Part shown: positions 22,984-30,568 of the stretch, one piece after another
Position numbering within the stretch: position 1 is the first letter of the stretch
Layout of the letters: each line of letters opens with the position of its first letter
Source: Acidimicrobiaceae bacterium
GTDB lineage: Bacteria > Actinomycetota > Acidimicrobiia > Acidimicrobiales > RAAP-2
NCBI GenBank assembly: GCA_003133325.1
Contig: PKXA01000065.1
Coordinates: forward strand, 1 to 33,399
Reading direction: 5' to 3'
DNA length: 33,399 bases
Translations under genes and position numbers: made by a program
The notes under the pieces: generated by a model
What the model was told of the DNA's origin: nothing
Database searches by the model: none
What the model saw: only the letters and a program-made list of their open reading frames with translations

Positions 22984-23241
22984 GCTGCAGAGCTACCACG
23001 CCGGGTGTTCGACGCGTCAATCGAGGGGCGAACTACCTGGTCAGGCTGTCAGAGTGCTGACTTTGACGTGGTCCTGAAAGGTGAGCGCCCGTGAGAGGCG
23101 ATTACCTTCTGTCAGTAGATCTTGCTTGACTTCCTTAAGTGTTTAAGACACTATGGCGCAGGCCGTCGCGATTTCCAACTTGGGTTGATCAATCCAAATC
23201 ATAGCGAGTCGCCGTTGAAAGCGACTCATGGAGGGGGGGCG
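22984..23241. other. Intergenic region ahead of the secreted-protein pair
   Basis: AT-richer than the sequence to its left, with the composition change starting near 23100. It holds a candidate promoter and palindrome (annotated separately) and the leader of the DUF4232 gene. The frame from 23122 to the chosen start looks non-coding. Confidence 0.4.
23126..23154 (+). promoter_or_regulatory. Candidate promoter overlapping a palindrome
   Basis: TTGACT (23126-23131) and CACTAT (23149-23154) are separated by 17 bases, a plausible -35/-10 pair with a good -35 and a weak -10. The spacer overlaps AGTGT-TTAAG-ACACT (23138-23152), a perfect 5-bp inverted repeat placed where a repressor would block polymerase. 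It would drive the secreted-protein genes. Confidence 0.42.
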
Positions 23242-23979
23242 ATGCGAACACGAAGCTGGCGATCCGGGATAGTTGGAGCCGTTGTGCTGGCGATTGGAAT
23301 CGCCGTCGCAATAGTTGCACTTGTTCAGCCCGGTCACGCTACTGGTCAAAGTCCGGGGGGTTTGAGCCTTGCGAATCCGCCTTCAACCACACCAATCGCC
23401 GTGCCTTCGAATTCTAGCTACGGCGTTCCGACGCCGACCACTCCGCAACCAATACCTCAATCGCAGGAACCTGCAGCACAAGCTGGGCCTGCGGCCCCAT
23501 TGGTGAATCCGCCCCTGAACCCTCTCACACACTCAGCTGCTCCGCAGGTGGCAATCCCAAATGCGCTATGTAATGACAGCGATTTATCGGCTTCCCTGAC
23601 ATCAAACGGACCGTACCAAGGGATGGGAACCGTTCAATACATCATTACGGTCAGTTCGAGCGTTGCCTGTCAGCTAAGTGGCTACCCGACCCTACACTTC
23701 GATGGCGCCACCAGCTCAATTCAAGATGGCGGGACAGTCGGATCAGCGAATCCGCCCTCTGCCGTTGCTGCTGGCCCCGGCAACGCGGTGTCCTTTCTCA
23801 TCGAATTCTTTACACACGGTACTTGTAACAATGCCGCTGGCCTTGCCTTTGGTCTCTCAACTGAGGCGCCCACTGTCCCCGTCGCACTCAATAGCAAGGT
23901 TGTCAACTCTTGGATTGCATGTGCGACCACCAAAGTTTCGCCCTTCGAGCAAGGGAACGCAATAGGCCAATATGCGTAG
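23242..23979 (+). CDS. Secreted DUF4232-domain protein
   Basis: ATG 23242 follows a strong GGAGGGGGG site. The 245-residue protein has a basic start, a membrane helix or signal (IVGAVVLAIGIAVAIVALV), a long Pro/Ser/Thr-rich linker (to about residue 105) and a beta domain starting NALCNDSDLSASL, with YIITVSSSVACQLSGYPTLHF, the DUF4232 signature in which paired cysteines and a GYP motif recur. The domain is frequent in exported actinobacterial lipoproteins and surface proteins; function unknown. Its lower GC content compared with both flanks suggests separate acquisition. Confidence 0.8.
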   Translation: MRTRSWRSGIVGAVVLAIGIAVAIVALVQPGHATGQSPGGLSLANPPSTTPIAVPSNSSYGVPTPTTPQPIPQSQEPAAQAGPAAPLVNPPLNPLTHSAAPQVAIPNALCNDSDLSASLTSNGPYQGMGTVQYIITVSSSVACQLSGYPTLHFDGATSSIQDGGTVGSANPPSAVAAGPGNAVSFLIEFFTHGTCNNAAGLAFGLSTEAPTVPVALNSKVVNSWIACATTKVSPFEQGNAIGQYA

Positions 23980-24027
23980 CATCTAATGCTAACGAGACCA
24001 CCTCTGTTTGAAGGGAGTAGTTAAGCT

Positions 24028-24903
24028 GTGAATCGCTATTTGAAGTATTGCGGAGTATTCGTCTTTGCTTCAGGGGTTTCTGCGGCAGTAGCGGGCAATG
24101 GAAGTGCACAAGCCGTCGATCTCACAACCGGTGGGGGGGACGGCACTGGTGTGGGACCTGCTGGCGGCGGAACGTACACGGTACCGAACTGCCCGAGCCT
24201 CAACTACGACGGCTATTTTGGCCAGGTTGGGGTTGACCGCTCAAGTGGATTTGCTGGGTTCCTCTATCACGCGCCAGCTACGACCGGTTTTGACCGTTCA
24301 GACTATACCAGTGCAGCCTATTCCAATCACGTAAACGGCCACGGAGCGGGCGCGGGCGCATATTATTTCATGGGAGGTCCTAATTATTTGCAGGTTCCTT
24401 ATTCGGCTTATGGGTGGGGACAAGAAGAGGCGATAGCTGCAACCAACGACTACAACGCTGCCGCCGCCACAAATGGCAACGAATTCACCTTTGGTTATAT
24501 TATGGCCGATGTCGAGGCACCGGCCAGCTCATACGGATGGCAATCGGGCTCGTCGGGCGTTTACAACAATCAACAGCTTTGGGACGGCTTCTACCAATAT
24601 TTACAATCCGCCGGCACCAATGTCGGGGTCTACTCAGACGTGAATGATTGGTCCAACATCATGGGTGGACAGCCTGTTGCTCAGATCGAATGGACCTATC
24701 AACAGGATTTTGGGCCGGTTACGCCTTGTCCCGGTCCCTCCGGTCCCTTCTCAGGCGGTCCAGGCGGCACCGTCGCGCAATTCTTTTACTCCACAAATTC
24801 AGCTTATGACCTCACATGGCAGTGGTCCCAATCGGGCGGAGACTACAATTCATTTGATTTGACTCGCTGGGACAACTTATTTGGGCTTAATTACAAGCCT
24901 TAG
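24028..24903 (+). CDS. Secreted glycoside-hydrolase-like protein (DUF1906/GH25-like)
   Basis: Exported protein of 291 residues with signal peptide MNRYLKYCGVFVFASGVSA ending at AQA (near residue 29). The mature part resembles the TIM-barrel fold of Rv2525c-like and GH25 proteins: GYFGQVGVDRSSGFAGFLY, an AYYFMGGPN strand, FGYIMADVEAPASSYGW with an acidic pair, LWDGFYQYLQSAGTNVGVYS, and QIEWTYQQDF. Cell-wall remodelling is plausible, but catalytic residues cannot be fixed by eye. GTG 24028 has AAGGGAG about 11 bases upstream. Codon use is AT-richer than in neighbouring genes, like the DUF4232 gene. Confidence 0.72.
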   Translation: MNRYLKYCGVFVFASGVSAAVAGNGSAQAVDLTTGGGDGTGVGPAGGGTYTVPNCPSLNYDGYFGQVGVDRSSGFAGFLYHAPATTGFDRSDYTSAAYSNHVNGHGAGAGAYYFMGGPNYLQVPYSAYGWGQEEAIAATNDYNAAAATNGNEFTFGYIMADVEAPASSYGWQSGSSGVYNNQQLWDGFYQYLQSAGTNVGVYSDVNDWSNIMGGQPVAQIEWTYQQDFGPVTPCPGPSGPFSGGPGGTVAQFFYSTNSAYDLTWQWSQSGGDYNSFDLTRWDNLFGLNYKP

Positions 24904-25099
24904 AGCGCGCGCCAATAGGTCCGTCGTTTGGGGCATCTCGCCGCCGCCTCGCTCAGGCTGTGGCCACCTCCAGACCCGAGGGTGTTCACGGCTGTTGAAC
25001 AAGCAGATCGCAGGGGGCGGACACCGGTACACGCGAGCACGACAGCGCCTGATGTCGAGGACGACTGCGACACCACCGACACCGACGGTGGTGGTGGTG

Positions 25100-25412
25100 T
25101 CGGGGCAGACCTCGTTGGCATAGCGGTCGATGGCAAGACGGTGAGAGGTGCGAAGCGAACAGATGGTACCCAGGTCCAGCTGCTGGCAGCGTTTCGTCAC
25201 GACACCGGAATGGTGATCGGTCAACGCAACGTCGAGAACGAGAAGACGAATGAGATTCTTGCTTTCGCTCCGCTGCTCGCACCCGTTGCCCTTTCGGGCA
25301 GGGTCGTCATTGCAGACGCGATGCACACCCAGAGAAAGGCCGCGGAGGTCGTCATCGGACGCTGCGGGCACTACATCTTCGGCGTAAAGGGGCACTTCGG
25401 ATTTGAGCGGGG
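25100..25412 (+). pseudogene. ISAs1-family transposase remnant
   Basis: Only the middle of a transposase survives: LVGIAVDGKTVRGAKRTDG (first Asp), VIGQRNVENEKTNEILAF, LSGRVVIADAMHTQRKAAEV (second Asp) and HYIFGVKGHF, after which similarity stops close to the ISL3 left end. The upstream residues in frame (from 24928) do not resemble an ISAs1 N-terminus. It is related to, but clearly diverged from, the copy at 21598 and lies in the opposite orientation. ISL3 insertion may have removed its end. Confidence 0.8.
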
Positions 25413-25487
25413 TGTAGGGGTCCCTGACGCGTAGCGGGGGCTCTGCCAATCTGACGGTTCTCGATACCTTCAGACTGGAGAACCCCC

Positions 25488-26655
25488 GTGGAATCAGACC
25501 CTACGCGCATGTGCGAGCTTCTTGTTGGTTTGCCTGATGTGAATGTGCTGGGAATCGACGACGTGGTCGGTCAGCCGTTGCAAGTTCACGTCGAGCTGCG
25601 AGGTTCGCGAACAGGGTGTGAGGCCTGCGGCGTGTTCGCGTGGGTCAAGGACCGACCGGTCGTCGACCTGGTCGACTTGCCGTGTTTCGGGCGCCCGACC
25701 CATGTGTTGTGGCACAAGCGCCGCCTGTGGTGTCCGGAACCGTCATGTGCGCGTGGGTCGTGGACGGAGGACGAGCTGGGGATCGCAGCGCCTCGCATGG
25801 GAATGACCGACCGCTCCGGCCGGTGGATCACCGAGCAGGTCGGCCGCTATGCCCGAAGCGTGAACGAGGTGGCGGTCGAACTCGGCACCGACTGGCACAC
25901 CATCAACGACACGTTGATCGCCTATGGCACCGCATTGGTCGATGACGACCCGGACCGGTTCGGTGTCGTTGAGGCCCTCGGACTCGATGAGGTGCTGTTC
26001 TGTCGCATCGGACCCTGGCGCAGACAGGAGTTCTCCACCCAGATCGTCGACGTCGGTCGTGGTCAACTCCTCGACGTCGTCCCTGGTCGCAGCAGCGCAG
26101 GTCCCATGGCTTGGCTGGCCGAACAAGGGAAGCCATGGCGGGACCAGGTCCGCTACGCCACCTTGGACCTCTCGGGCCCCTACCGGGCCGTCTTCGATGC
26201 CATGGTCCCCGATGCCACTCAGGTGGCCGACCCATTCCACGTGGTCAAATTGGCCAACACCAAGCTCGACGAATGCCGACGCCGGGTACAGAACGAGACC
26301 ATGGGCCACCGAGGCCACAAGGCCGATCCGCTCTACCGGTGCCGGAGGCTCCTCACCAAGGCCGACGAACGTCTCGACGACCACGGCCGGGAGAAGCTGC
26401 TCGGACTACTGCGGGCCGGAGACCCCAAGGGCGACGTGACGACCATGTGGCACGCGAAGGAAGCGGTTCGTGCGCTGTATTCCCATGAGGACTCCGAGCT
26501 TGCACTCGAATGGGTCGAGCGCCTCGCCGCCGATCTCAACGACACGGACTACCCGATCGAGGCTCGATCGCTCAGTCGCACGCTGATCCGCTGGAAGCAC
26601 CAGATCGCCGCCTGGCACGAGGCCCACGTCAGCAATGGACCTACCGAGGCGGTCA
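25488..26655 (+). pseudogene. ISL3-family transposase, 5' part (split by insertion)
   Basis: DDE transposase with an N-terminal zinc ribbon: GCEACGVFAW and LWCPEPSCARGSW, then an HTH region and catalytic core LGLDEVLFCRIG, DLSGPYRAVFDAMVPDATQV, ADPFHVVKLAN. It breaks off at SNGPTEAV, the conserved site where family members continue NNLIKRVKR. From 26656 the frame runs into foreign sequence and stops at 26771. The missing end is at 30306-30433. GTG 25488 has GGAGA a few bases upstream; ATG 25509 is the alternative. Confidence 0.92.
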
Positions 26656-26734
26656 TTCTCTGGAGGGTCAGATCGAGTGTCTTTGACGTCGCCGACAGGG
26701 CCAGTTTCTCCCGTCGACGACACATTCTCTGGAG
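26654..26734 (+). repeat. Direct repeat CATTCTCTGGAG at the left end of the Tn554-type unit
   Basis: Two perfect 12-base copies at 26654-26665 and 26723-26734. The first sits at the crossover boundary and the second 69 bases inward. Together with the inverted CTCCAGATAA at the right end (30290-30299), they look like core and arm binding sites of the encoded recombinases. Confidence 0.6.
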
Positions 26735-26828
26735 CGCGTCGCTGACATCCACAGTCTTGGCGCCTGCGTGAATTAGACAGGCGTTCCTCACGGGCCCGCA
26801 GTTCGCCGGTCGTGCGAAAGGCAGACCA

Positions 26829-27914
26829 GTGCGAGTGCAGCGCGTCATCATGCCGGTCAGCGGCGCCGAGTCTTGGACGGTGGTCGACGACAAGGCCTGC
26901 GTCGTCGAACCGGCGGAGCGATATCTTGCTCACTTGGCGGCCATCGAGCGGTCTCCCAACACCGTGAAGGCTTACGCCCACGGCCTTCGGTTGTGGTTCG
27001 AGTTCTTGGAAGCGAAGGCACGTAATTGGGAAGGAGTTGGCGCCGAGGACCTCTCCCGGTTCGTTGGCTGGCTGCGGGCGCCGGCGGACAACGTGATCCT
27101 CTTGAACGACCGGTCTGGATTACGGAGCGAGGCGACGGTCAATCGGCACCTGGCTGCGGTGTTCGGACTCTACGACTTTCATATGCGATCCGGTCTGCAA
27201 GTGGCGGCAGACCTCGTCTCTTGGCGACGGGTGTCCCGGGGTTCTTTCAAGCCCTTCCTCCACCACGTGACCGCTGGGCGACCGGTGAGGACCCGTCCCA
27301 TCAAGCTCCGGGTCACCCGCCGCTTTCCGAGGACACTCGATCGTGCCGAGATCACCGCCATCTTGGCCGCCTGCGACCATTTGCGGGACCGCTTCCTCTT
27401 CGCGTTGTTGGCCGAGACTGGCATGCGCGTCGGCCAGGCGCTCGGGCTGCGCCACGAGGACTTCGTCAGCCGGGAGTGCAGAGTCGTGATCGTCCCGAGA
27501 GATGACAACGCAAATGGTGCCCGGGCCAAGTGTTCTGAGCTTGTCGAACTTCCGATCACCGCTTCCTTGGTCAGGCTCTACAGCGAGTACCTGCACACCG
27601 AATACGGCTCGATCGATTCGGACTACGTGTTCGTGAATCTTTGGTCGGCACCGATCGGGAGGCCGCTTCGTTACGACGCCGTGGCCAAACTGGTGGCACG
27701 GTTGCGGGCCCGCACCGGCATCGCATTCAGCCCCCATACCTTCCGCCACTCCAGGGCAACCGAGCTCGTCCGGTCAGGAACGCCGATCGAAGTGGTCTCG
27801 AAGATGCTCACCCACCGGTCGGTCACGACGACCAGTTCCGCCTATGTCCACCTCGGCGCTGAGGATCTGAGAGCCGAACTCGTGCGAGCAGGCGCTTGGG
27901 AGATGCCCCAATGA
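26829..27914 (+). CDS. Tyrosine recombinase, TnpA-like of Tn554 family
   Basis: Site-specific integrase of 361 residues. N-terminal SAM-like DNA-binding domain (SPNTVKAYAHGLRLWFEF), then the catalytic domain with Arg200 in AETGMRVGQALGLRHEDF, His303-x-x-Arg306 in SPHTFRHSRATELV, His329 in LTHRS, and the nucleophile Tyr339 in SSAYVHL. All key residues are present, so it may be active. GTG 26829 has AAAGG eight bases upstream; ATG 26850 is a later option. Its stop overlaps the next start by ATGA. Confidence 0.92.
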   Translation: MRVQRVIMPVSGAESWTVVDDKACVVEPAERYLAHLAAIERSPNTVKAYAHGLRLWFEFLEAKARNWEGVGAEDLSRFVGWLRAPADNVILLNDRSGLRSEATVNRHLAAVFGLYDFHMRSGLQVAADLVSWRRVSRGSFKPFLHHVTAGRPVRTRPIKLRVTRRFPRTLDRAEITAILAACDHLRDRFLFALLAETGMRVGQALGLRHEDFVSRECRVVIVPRDDNANGARAKCSELVELPITASLVRLYSEYLHTEYGSIDSDYVFVNLWSAPIGRPLRYDAVAKLVARLRARTGIAFSPHTFRHSRATELVRSGTPIEVVSKMLTHRSVTTTSSAYVHLGAEDLRAELVRAGAWEMPQ

Positions 27915-29857
27915 GCGCACTTGTCCAGTCCAACGAAGACAACGGCTATCTCGAGGCGCTGTTTCATGCCCTTCGACCAGAGTTCCGCGGCGAGATCGTG
28001 CGCATGGACCCTGACAGCCCGGTCTTCGGTCGTGGACGCTGCGAGGTGGCCGGTTGCGAGCGGAGCGGATGGACTCGCCGGCTGTGCGTCGCCCACTACC
28101 AGCGCTGGCAAAAGGGCGGGAAGGGAGACCTTGACCAGTTTCGGGCCACAACCGGCCCGGCCAACGACCGTCCCGGATCATCGATGATCGACGCCTTCGA
28201 CCTGTCGGGTCTGGCGCCTCTGCTCCGATTCGAGGTCGCCTACTTGCTGCAACGTCGCCACGACGAACGTGGCGTGATCGTGCTTCACTCGGTCATCCGC
28301 CACGTTGTGGCCTTGGTGGTTGCCAGTGGTGTGCACTCATTGTTCGACCGGCCGCTCGATGACTGGGTCGATGACGTCAGGAAGGCTGGGTGGGGCGCCG
28401 ACCGCACCATCGCCACCTTCCGCTTTGCCTACCGGGAGCTCGCCGACATCCATGGGATCGACATCGAAGCCGAGTACGCATCCGACACCTGGGTGGCGAC
28501 TCGTCTCGGGATCGTTCAGAAACGCCAGCCCTATCGGATCAGCTTCGACCAAATTGGTCAGCCCTGGTTGCGCACCGCCGTCAAGCGGTGGCTTCGGCAC
28601 CGGCTCGGATCGGGCATCACGTTCGGAAGCGTGTGTGTCGACCTGCGATCGATGATCTGGTTCAGCAGGTTCCTCAATGAGCGACTGCCTGGGTCGGCCG
28701 ATGAGCGAATGATCGAGCGCCGACACCTCGAGGACTACCTCTCCTGGCTCGTCGCCTCGGAGCTGGCCCCCCACACCAAGAGCACCTACATCGTCTGTCT
28801 GCGCACCTTCCTCGAAGCCTGCAGACGTCACGTGATGCTCACGGGCCTCGGTGCCGACGTGGCCATCTACAGCGATGACCTCCCCAGCCGACCCCGGCCG
28901 TTGCCTCGCTACATCCCCGAGGCCGTCATGGCTCAGCTTGAATCTCCGGAACACCTCGACCAACTCCCCGACCATACGACCCGGGCCCTGGTGGTGGTGC
29001 TCATCGAAACCGGCCTGAGAGCAAACGATGCATGCCAACTTGCCTTCGATGCGCTCGTTCCGGACAGTGGTGGTGGTCCATGTCTCCGCTTCTTGAACGC
29101 AAAGATGGGCGCCGAGCAGTTGGTGCCGTTGAGTGCCAAAGCTGCCGTCGCGGTGCGGGACCAGCAGGACCACCTCCGCCTTCGATGGCCGGACGGCCCA
29201 GCGTTCCTGTTCCCCGCACCGCAATCCAACCCCGACGGGCTCCGCCCTTTCGCATATGGAACCCTCCGAATGCGGCTCACCCGCTGGCAAAGCGACATCG
29301 ACCTGCGTGACGAGACCGGACGTCCGTTCCGGTTCAGCGCCCATCGCTTCCGCCACACCCTGGGGACCCGCCTGATTAACCAAGGCGTTCCCCAGCATGT
29401 GGTCCAACGAATTCTTGGACACGCCAGCCCGCAGATGACTGCCCGCTATGCCACCCTTCACGACACCACCGTCCGACGCGCCTTCGATGCGTACTGGAAC
29501 GACCGGGTCTCCATTCTGGGCGAGCGCATCGCCTTCGATCCTGCCGGCCCAACTGCCGACGCCGAGTGGACCAAGCACAATCTCGCTCGCGTTCAGGCGA
29601 GCCTGCCCAATGGCTATTGCGGACGACCTCCTCAACAGGACTGTCCCCATCCGAATGCCTGCCTGACATGTCCAGACTTCCAGACGACACCGGAGTTCCT
29701 CGACGTCCATCGTCGTCAACGTGACGACACCCACAAGCTCATTGCCACCGCCCACGCAGACGGGCGATTCCGGATGGCCGACAACCATCGCAAGGTACTC
29801 GACAACCTCGTCCATGTCATCGCTTCACTCGAATCACTGGAGGATCCCACACCATGA
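27911..29857 (+). CDS. Tyrosine recombinase, TnpB-like of Tn554 family
   Basis: Large integrase of 648 residues acting with TnpA. Its N-terminus has a Cys/His cluster (Cys44 and Cys49 in GRCEVAGCE, Cys59 and His62 in RLCVAHYQRW) resembling a zinc finger. The catalytic domain includes IETGLRANDACQLAF, AHRFRHTLGTRL, ILGHASPQMTARYATLHD with the presumed Tyr nucleophile in ARYAT. A second Cys-rich segment, YCGRPPQQDCPHPNACLTC, lies near the C-terminus, as is usual in this family. ATG 27911 overlaps the TnpA stop. Confidence 0.92.
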   Translation: MSALVQSNEDNGYLEALFHALRPEFRGEIVRMDPDSPVFGRGRCEVAGCERSGWTRRLCVAHYQRWQKGGKGDLDQFRATTGPANDRPGSSMIDAFDLSGLAPLLRFEVAYLLQRRHDERGVIVLHSVIRHVVALVVASGVHSLFDRPLDDWVDDVRKAGWGADRTIATFRFAYRELADIHGIDIEAEYASDTWVATRLGIVQKRQPYRISFDQIGQPWLRTAVKRWLRHRLGSGITFGSVCVDLRSMIWFSRFLNERLPGSADERMIERRHLEDYLSWLVASELAPHTKSTYIVCLRTFLEACRRHVMLTGLGADVAIYSDDLPSRPRPLPRYIPEAVMAQLESPEHLDQLPDHTTRALVVVLIETGLRANDACQLAFDALVPDSGGGPCLRFLNAKMGAEQLVPLSAKAAVAVRDQQDHLRLRWPDGPAFLFPAPQSNPDGLRPFAYGTLRMRLTRWQSDIDLRDETGRPFRFSAHRFRHTLGTRLINQGVPQHVVQRILGHASPQMTARYATLHDTTVRRAFDAYWNDRVSILGERIAFDPAGPTADAEWTKHNLARVQASLPNGYCGRPPQQDCPHPNACLTCPDFQTTPEFLDVHRRQRDDTHKLIATAHADGRFRMADNHRKVLDNLVHVIASLESLEDPTP

Positions 29858-30228
29858 CCGATCAAGATCCCACCCCGCTCGACCTGGCCACTCAGGAACG
29901 TTGTCGGGAAGTCCGCAGAAGGGCCGAGGGGGCGATCCGCCAACTGGACGAGCGAGGGATGCCGATCAACTTCGCCTCGGTGGCCTCCGCAGCTACGGTG
30001 TCCCGGTCATGGCTCTATCGGGACGCCAACATCCGCGCCTCCATCGAACGGCTTCGGACCGTGCGGCGGAGCCAGCCAATCCCCGCCACCCAGCGGGCTT
30101 CAGCCGACTCCATACGGCGTCAGCGAGAGGCCCTGCTCGACGAAATCGCTCGCCTCACGCACGAGAACAAACAACTGCGGGCCGAAGTCGCGAAAGTGTT
30201 CGGTGATCGACGGAGCGCACGCACATGA
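29854..30228 (+). CDS. DUF6262 family protein (TnpC-like)
   Basis: Small accessory protein of 124 residues encoded third in Tn554-type units; TnpC affects transposition efficiency and orientation in Tn554. Features: an HTH-like stretch INFASVASAATVSRSWLYRD and a C-terminal coiled coil RQREALLDEIARLTHENKQL. ATG 29854 overlaps the TnpB stop (ATGA). The function is inferred from position and family. Confidence 0.85.
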   Translation: MTDQDPTPLDLATQERCREVRRRAEGAIRQLDERGMPINFASVASAATVSRSWLYRDANIRASIERLRTVRRSQPIPATQRASADSIRRQREALLDEIARLTHENKQLRAEVAKVFGDRRSART

Positions 30229-30305
30229 TCCCGTCAACTACATGTCGCCCGCTCGTCAGCGCAGGTAGATGATCAATTCCGACGAACCACTCCAGATAAC
30301 GGTCA

Positions 30306-30433
30306 ATAATTTGATCAAACGTGTAAAACGCGCCGCATTCGGGTTCACGTCGTTCCGGAACTATCGGATCCGGTCACTGCTCTACGCCGGCAAGCCCAAC
30401 TGGGACCTGCTCGCCACCATCAGACCCCGTTGA
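30306..30433 (+). pseudogene. ISL3-family transposase, 3' part
   Basis: Continuation of the gene broken at 26655. Reading GTC-AAT-AAT across the joined hexamer gives VNNLIKRVKRAAFGF, then FRNYRIRSLLYAGKPNW and DLLATIRPR with stop TGA at 30431-30433. These are the conserved last residues of ISL3 transposases. It has no start of its own and is not expressed as such. Confidence 0.92.
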
Positions 30434-30448
30434 AATCCGAAGAGTCAG

Positions 30449-30484
30449 TAAAGGAGTAATGCCGAATTCGGCATTACTCCTTTA
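30449..30484. repeat. 36-bp perfect palindrome at the end of the RIT element
   Basis: Left arm TAAAGGAGTAATGCCGAA (30449-30466) and its exact reverse complement (30467-30484) meet without a spacer. It starts two bases beyond the ISL3 right end. Each arm contains TAATGCCG, which recurs nearby, so this is more likely a recombinase binding site than a terminator; it also has no T-run. Confidence 0.85.
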
Positions 30485-30568
30485 ATGCCGCACAGCGGAT
30501 AATGCCGCATCAAGGCGAAATGTGGTGCTGTCAGGCGGAAGAGCTCGCGTAGCCATTCGGCATAATTA
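30484..30568. repeat. AATGCCG box array next to the recombinase trio
   Basis: AATGCCGCA is found at 30484-30492 and 30501-30509, 17 bases apart, and TTCGGCATAATTA (30556-30568), the inverted form, overlaps the stop codon of the last recombinase gene. With the two arms of the palindrome this makes five related boxes in 120 bases, in both orientations. The rest of the stretch 30229-30299 and 30510-30555 shows no gene. Confidence 0.7.

Larger units (their letters stand above)
26656..30305 (+). mobile_element. Tn554-type recombinase transposon inserted in the ISL3 transposase gene
   Basis: A three-gene unit (two tyrosine recombinases plus a small DUF6262/TnpC-like gene, overlapping by ATGA) bounded by the shared hexamer CGGTCA at 26650-26655 and 30300-30305. 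Removing 26656-30305 rejoins the transposase exactly in frame. The inner ends are related as inverted repeats: TTCTCTGGAGGG on the left, TTATCTGGAGTGG read inward from the right. A 6-base core and absence of classic IS ends agree with Tn554 family behaviour. No passenger gene other than the recombination genes is present. Confidence 0.85.
25439..30446 (+). mobile_element. ISL3-family insertion sequence, interrupted by a Tn554-type unit
   Basis: Terminal sequences are imperfect inverted repeats: GGCTCTGCCAATCTGACGG from 25439 and, read on the minus strand from 30446, GACTCTTCGGATTTCAACGG. Family elements have such ends and 8-bp target copies; no matching 8-bp duplication is seen here, so one flank may have been rearranged, probably by the adjacent RIT element two bases away. 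Without the inserted unit the IS would be about 1.36 kb, normal for ISL3. Confidence 0.75.

Noticed and set aside
21532-23094. Plus-strand open frame of 520 codons
   Set aside because: Antisense to the DUF4338-ISAs1 gene; low-complexity Arg/Asp/Gly-rich product.
28337-29815. Minus-strand open frame of 492 codons
   Set aside because: Antisense to the TnpB-like recombinase, whose catalytic residues are all on the plus strand.
25428-30455. 8-bp target duplication for the ISL3 element
   Set aside because: Bases next to 25439 and 30446 do not match at any nearby offset.
30449-30568. CRISPR-like repeat array
   Set aside because: Repeats are short, in both orientations and irregularly spaced apart from one 17-base step; no cas genes nearby.
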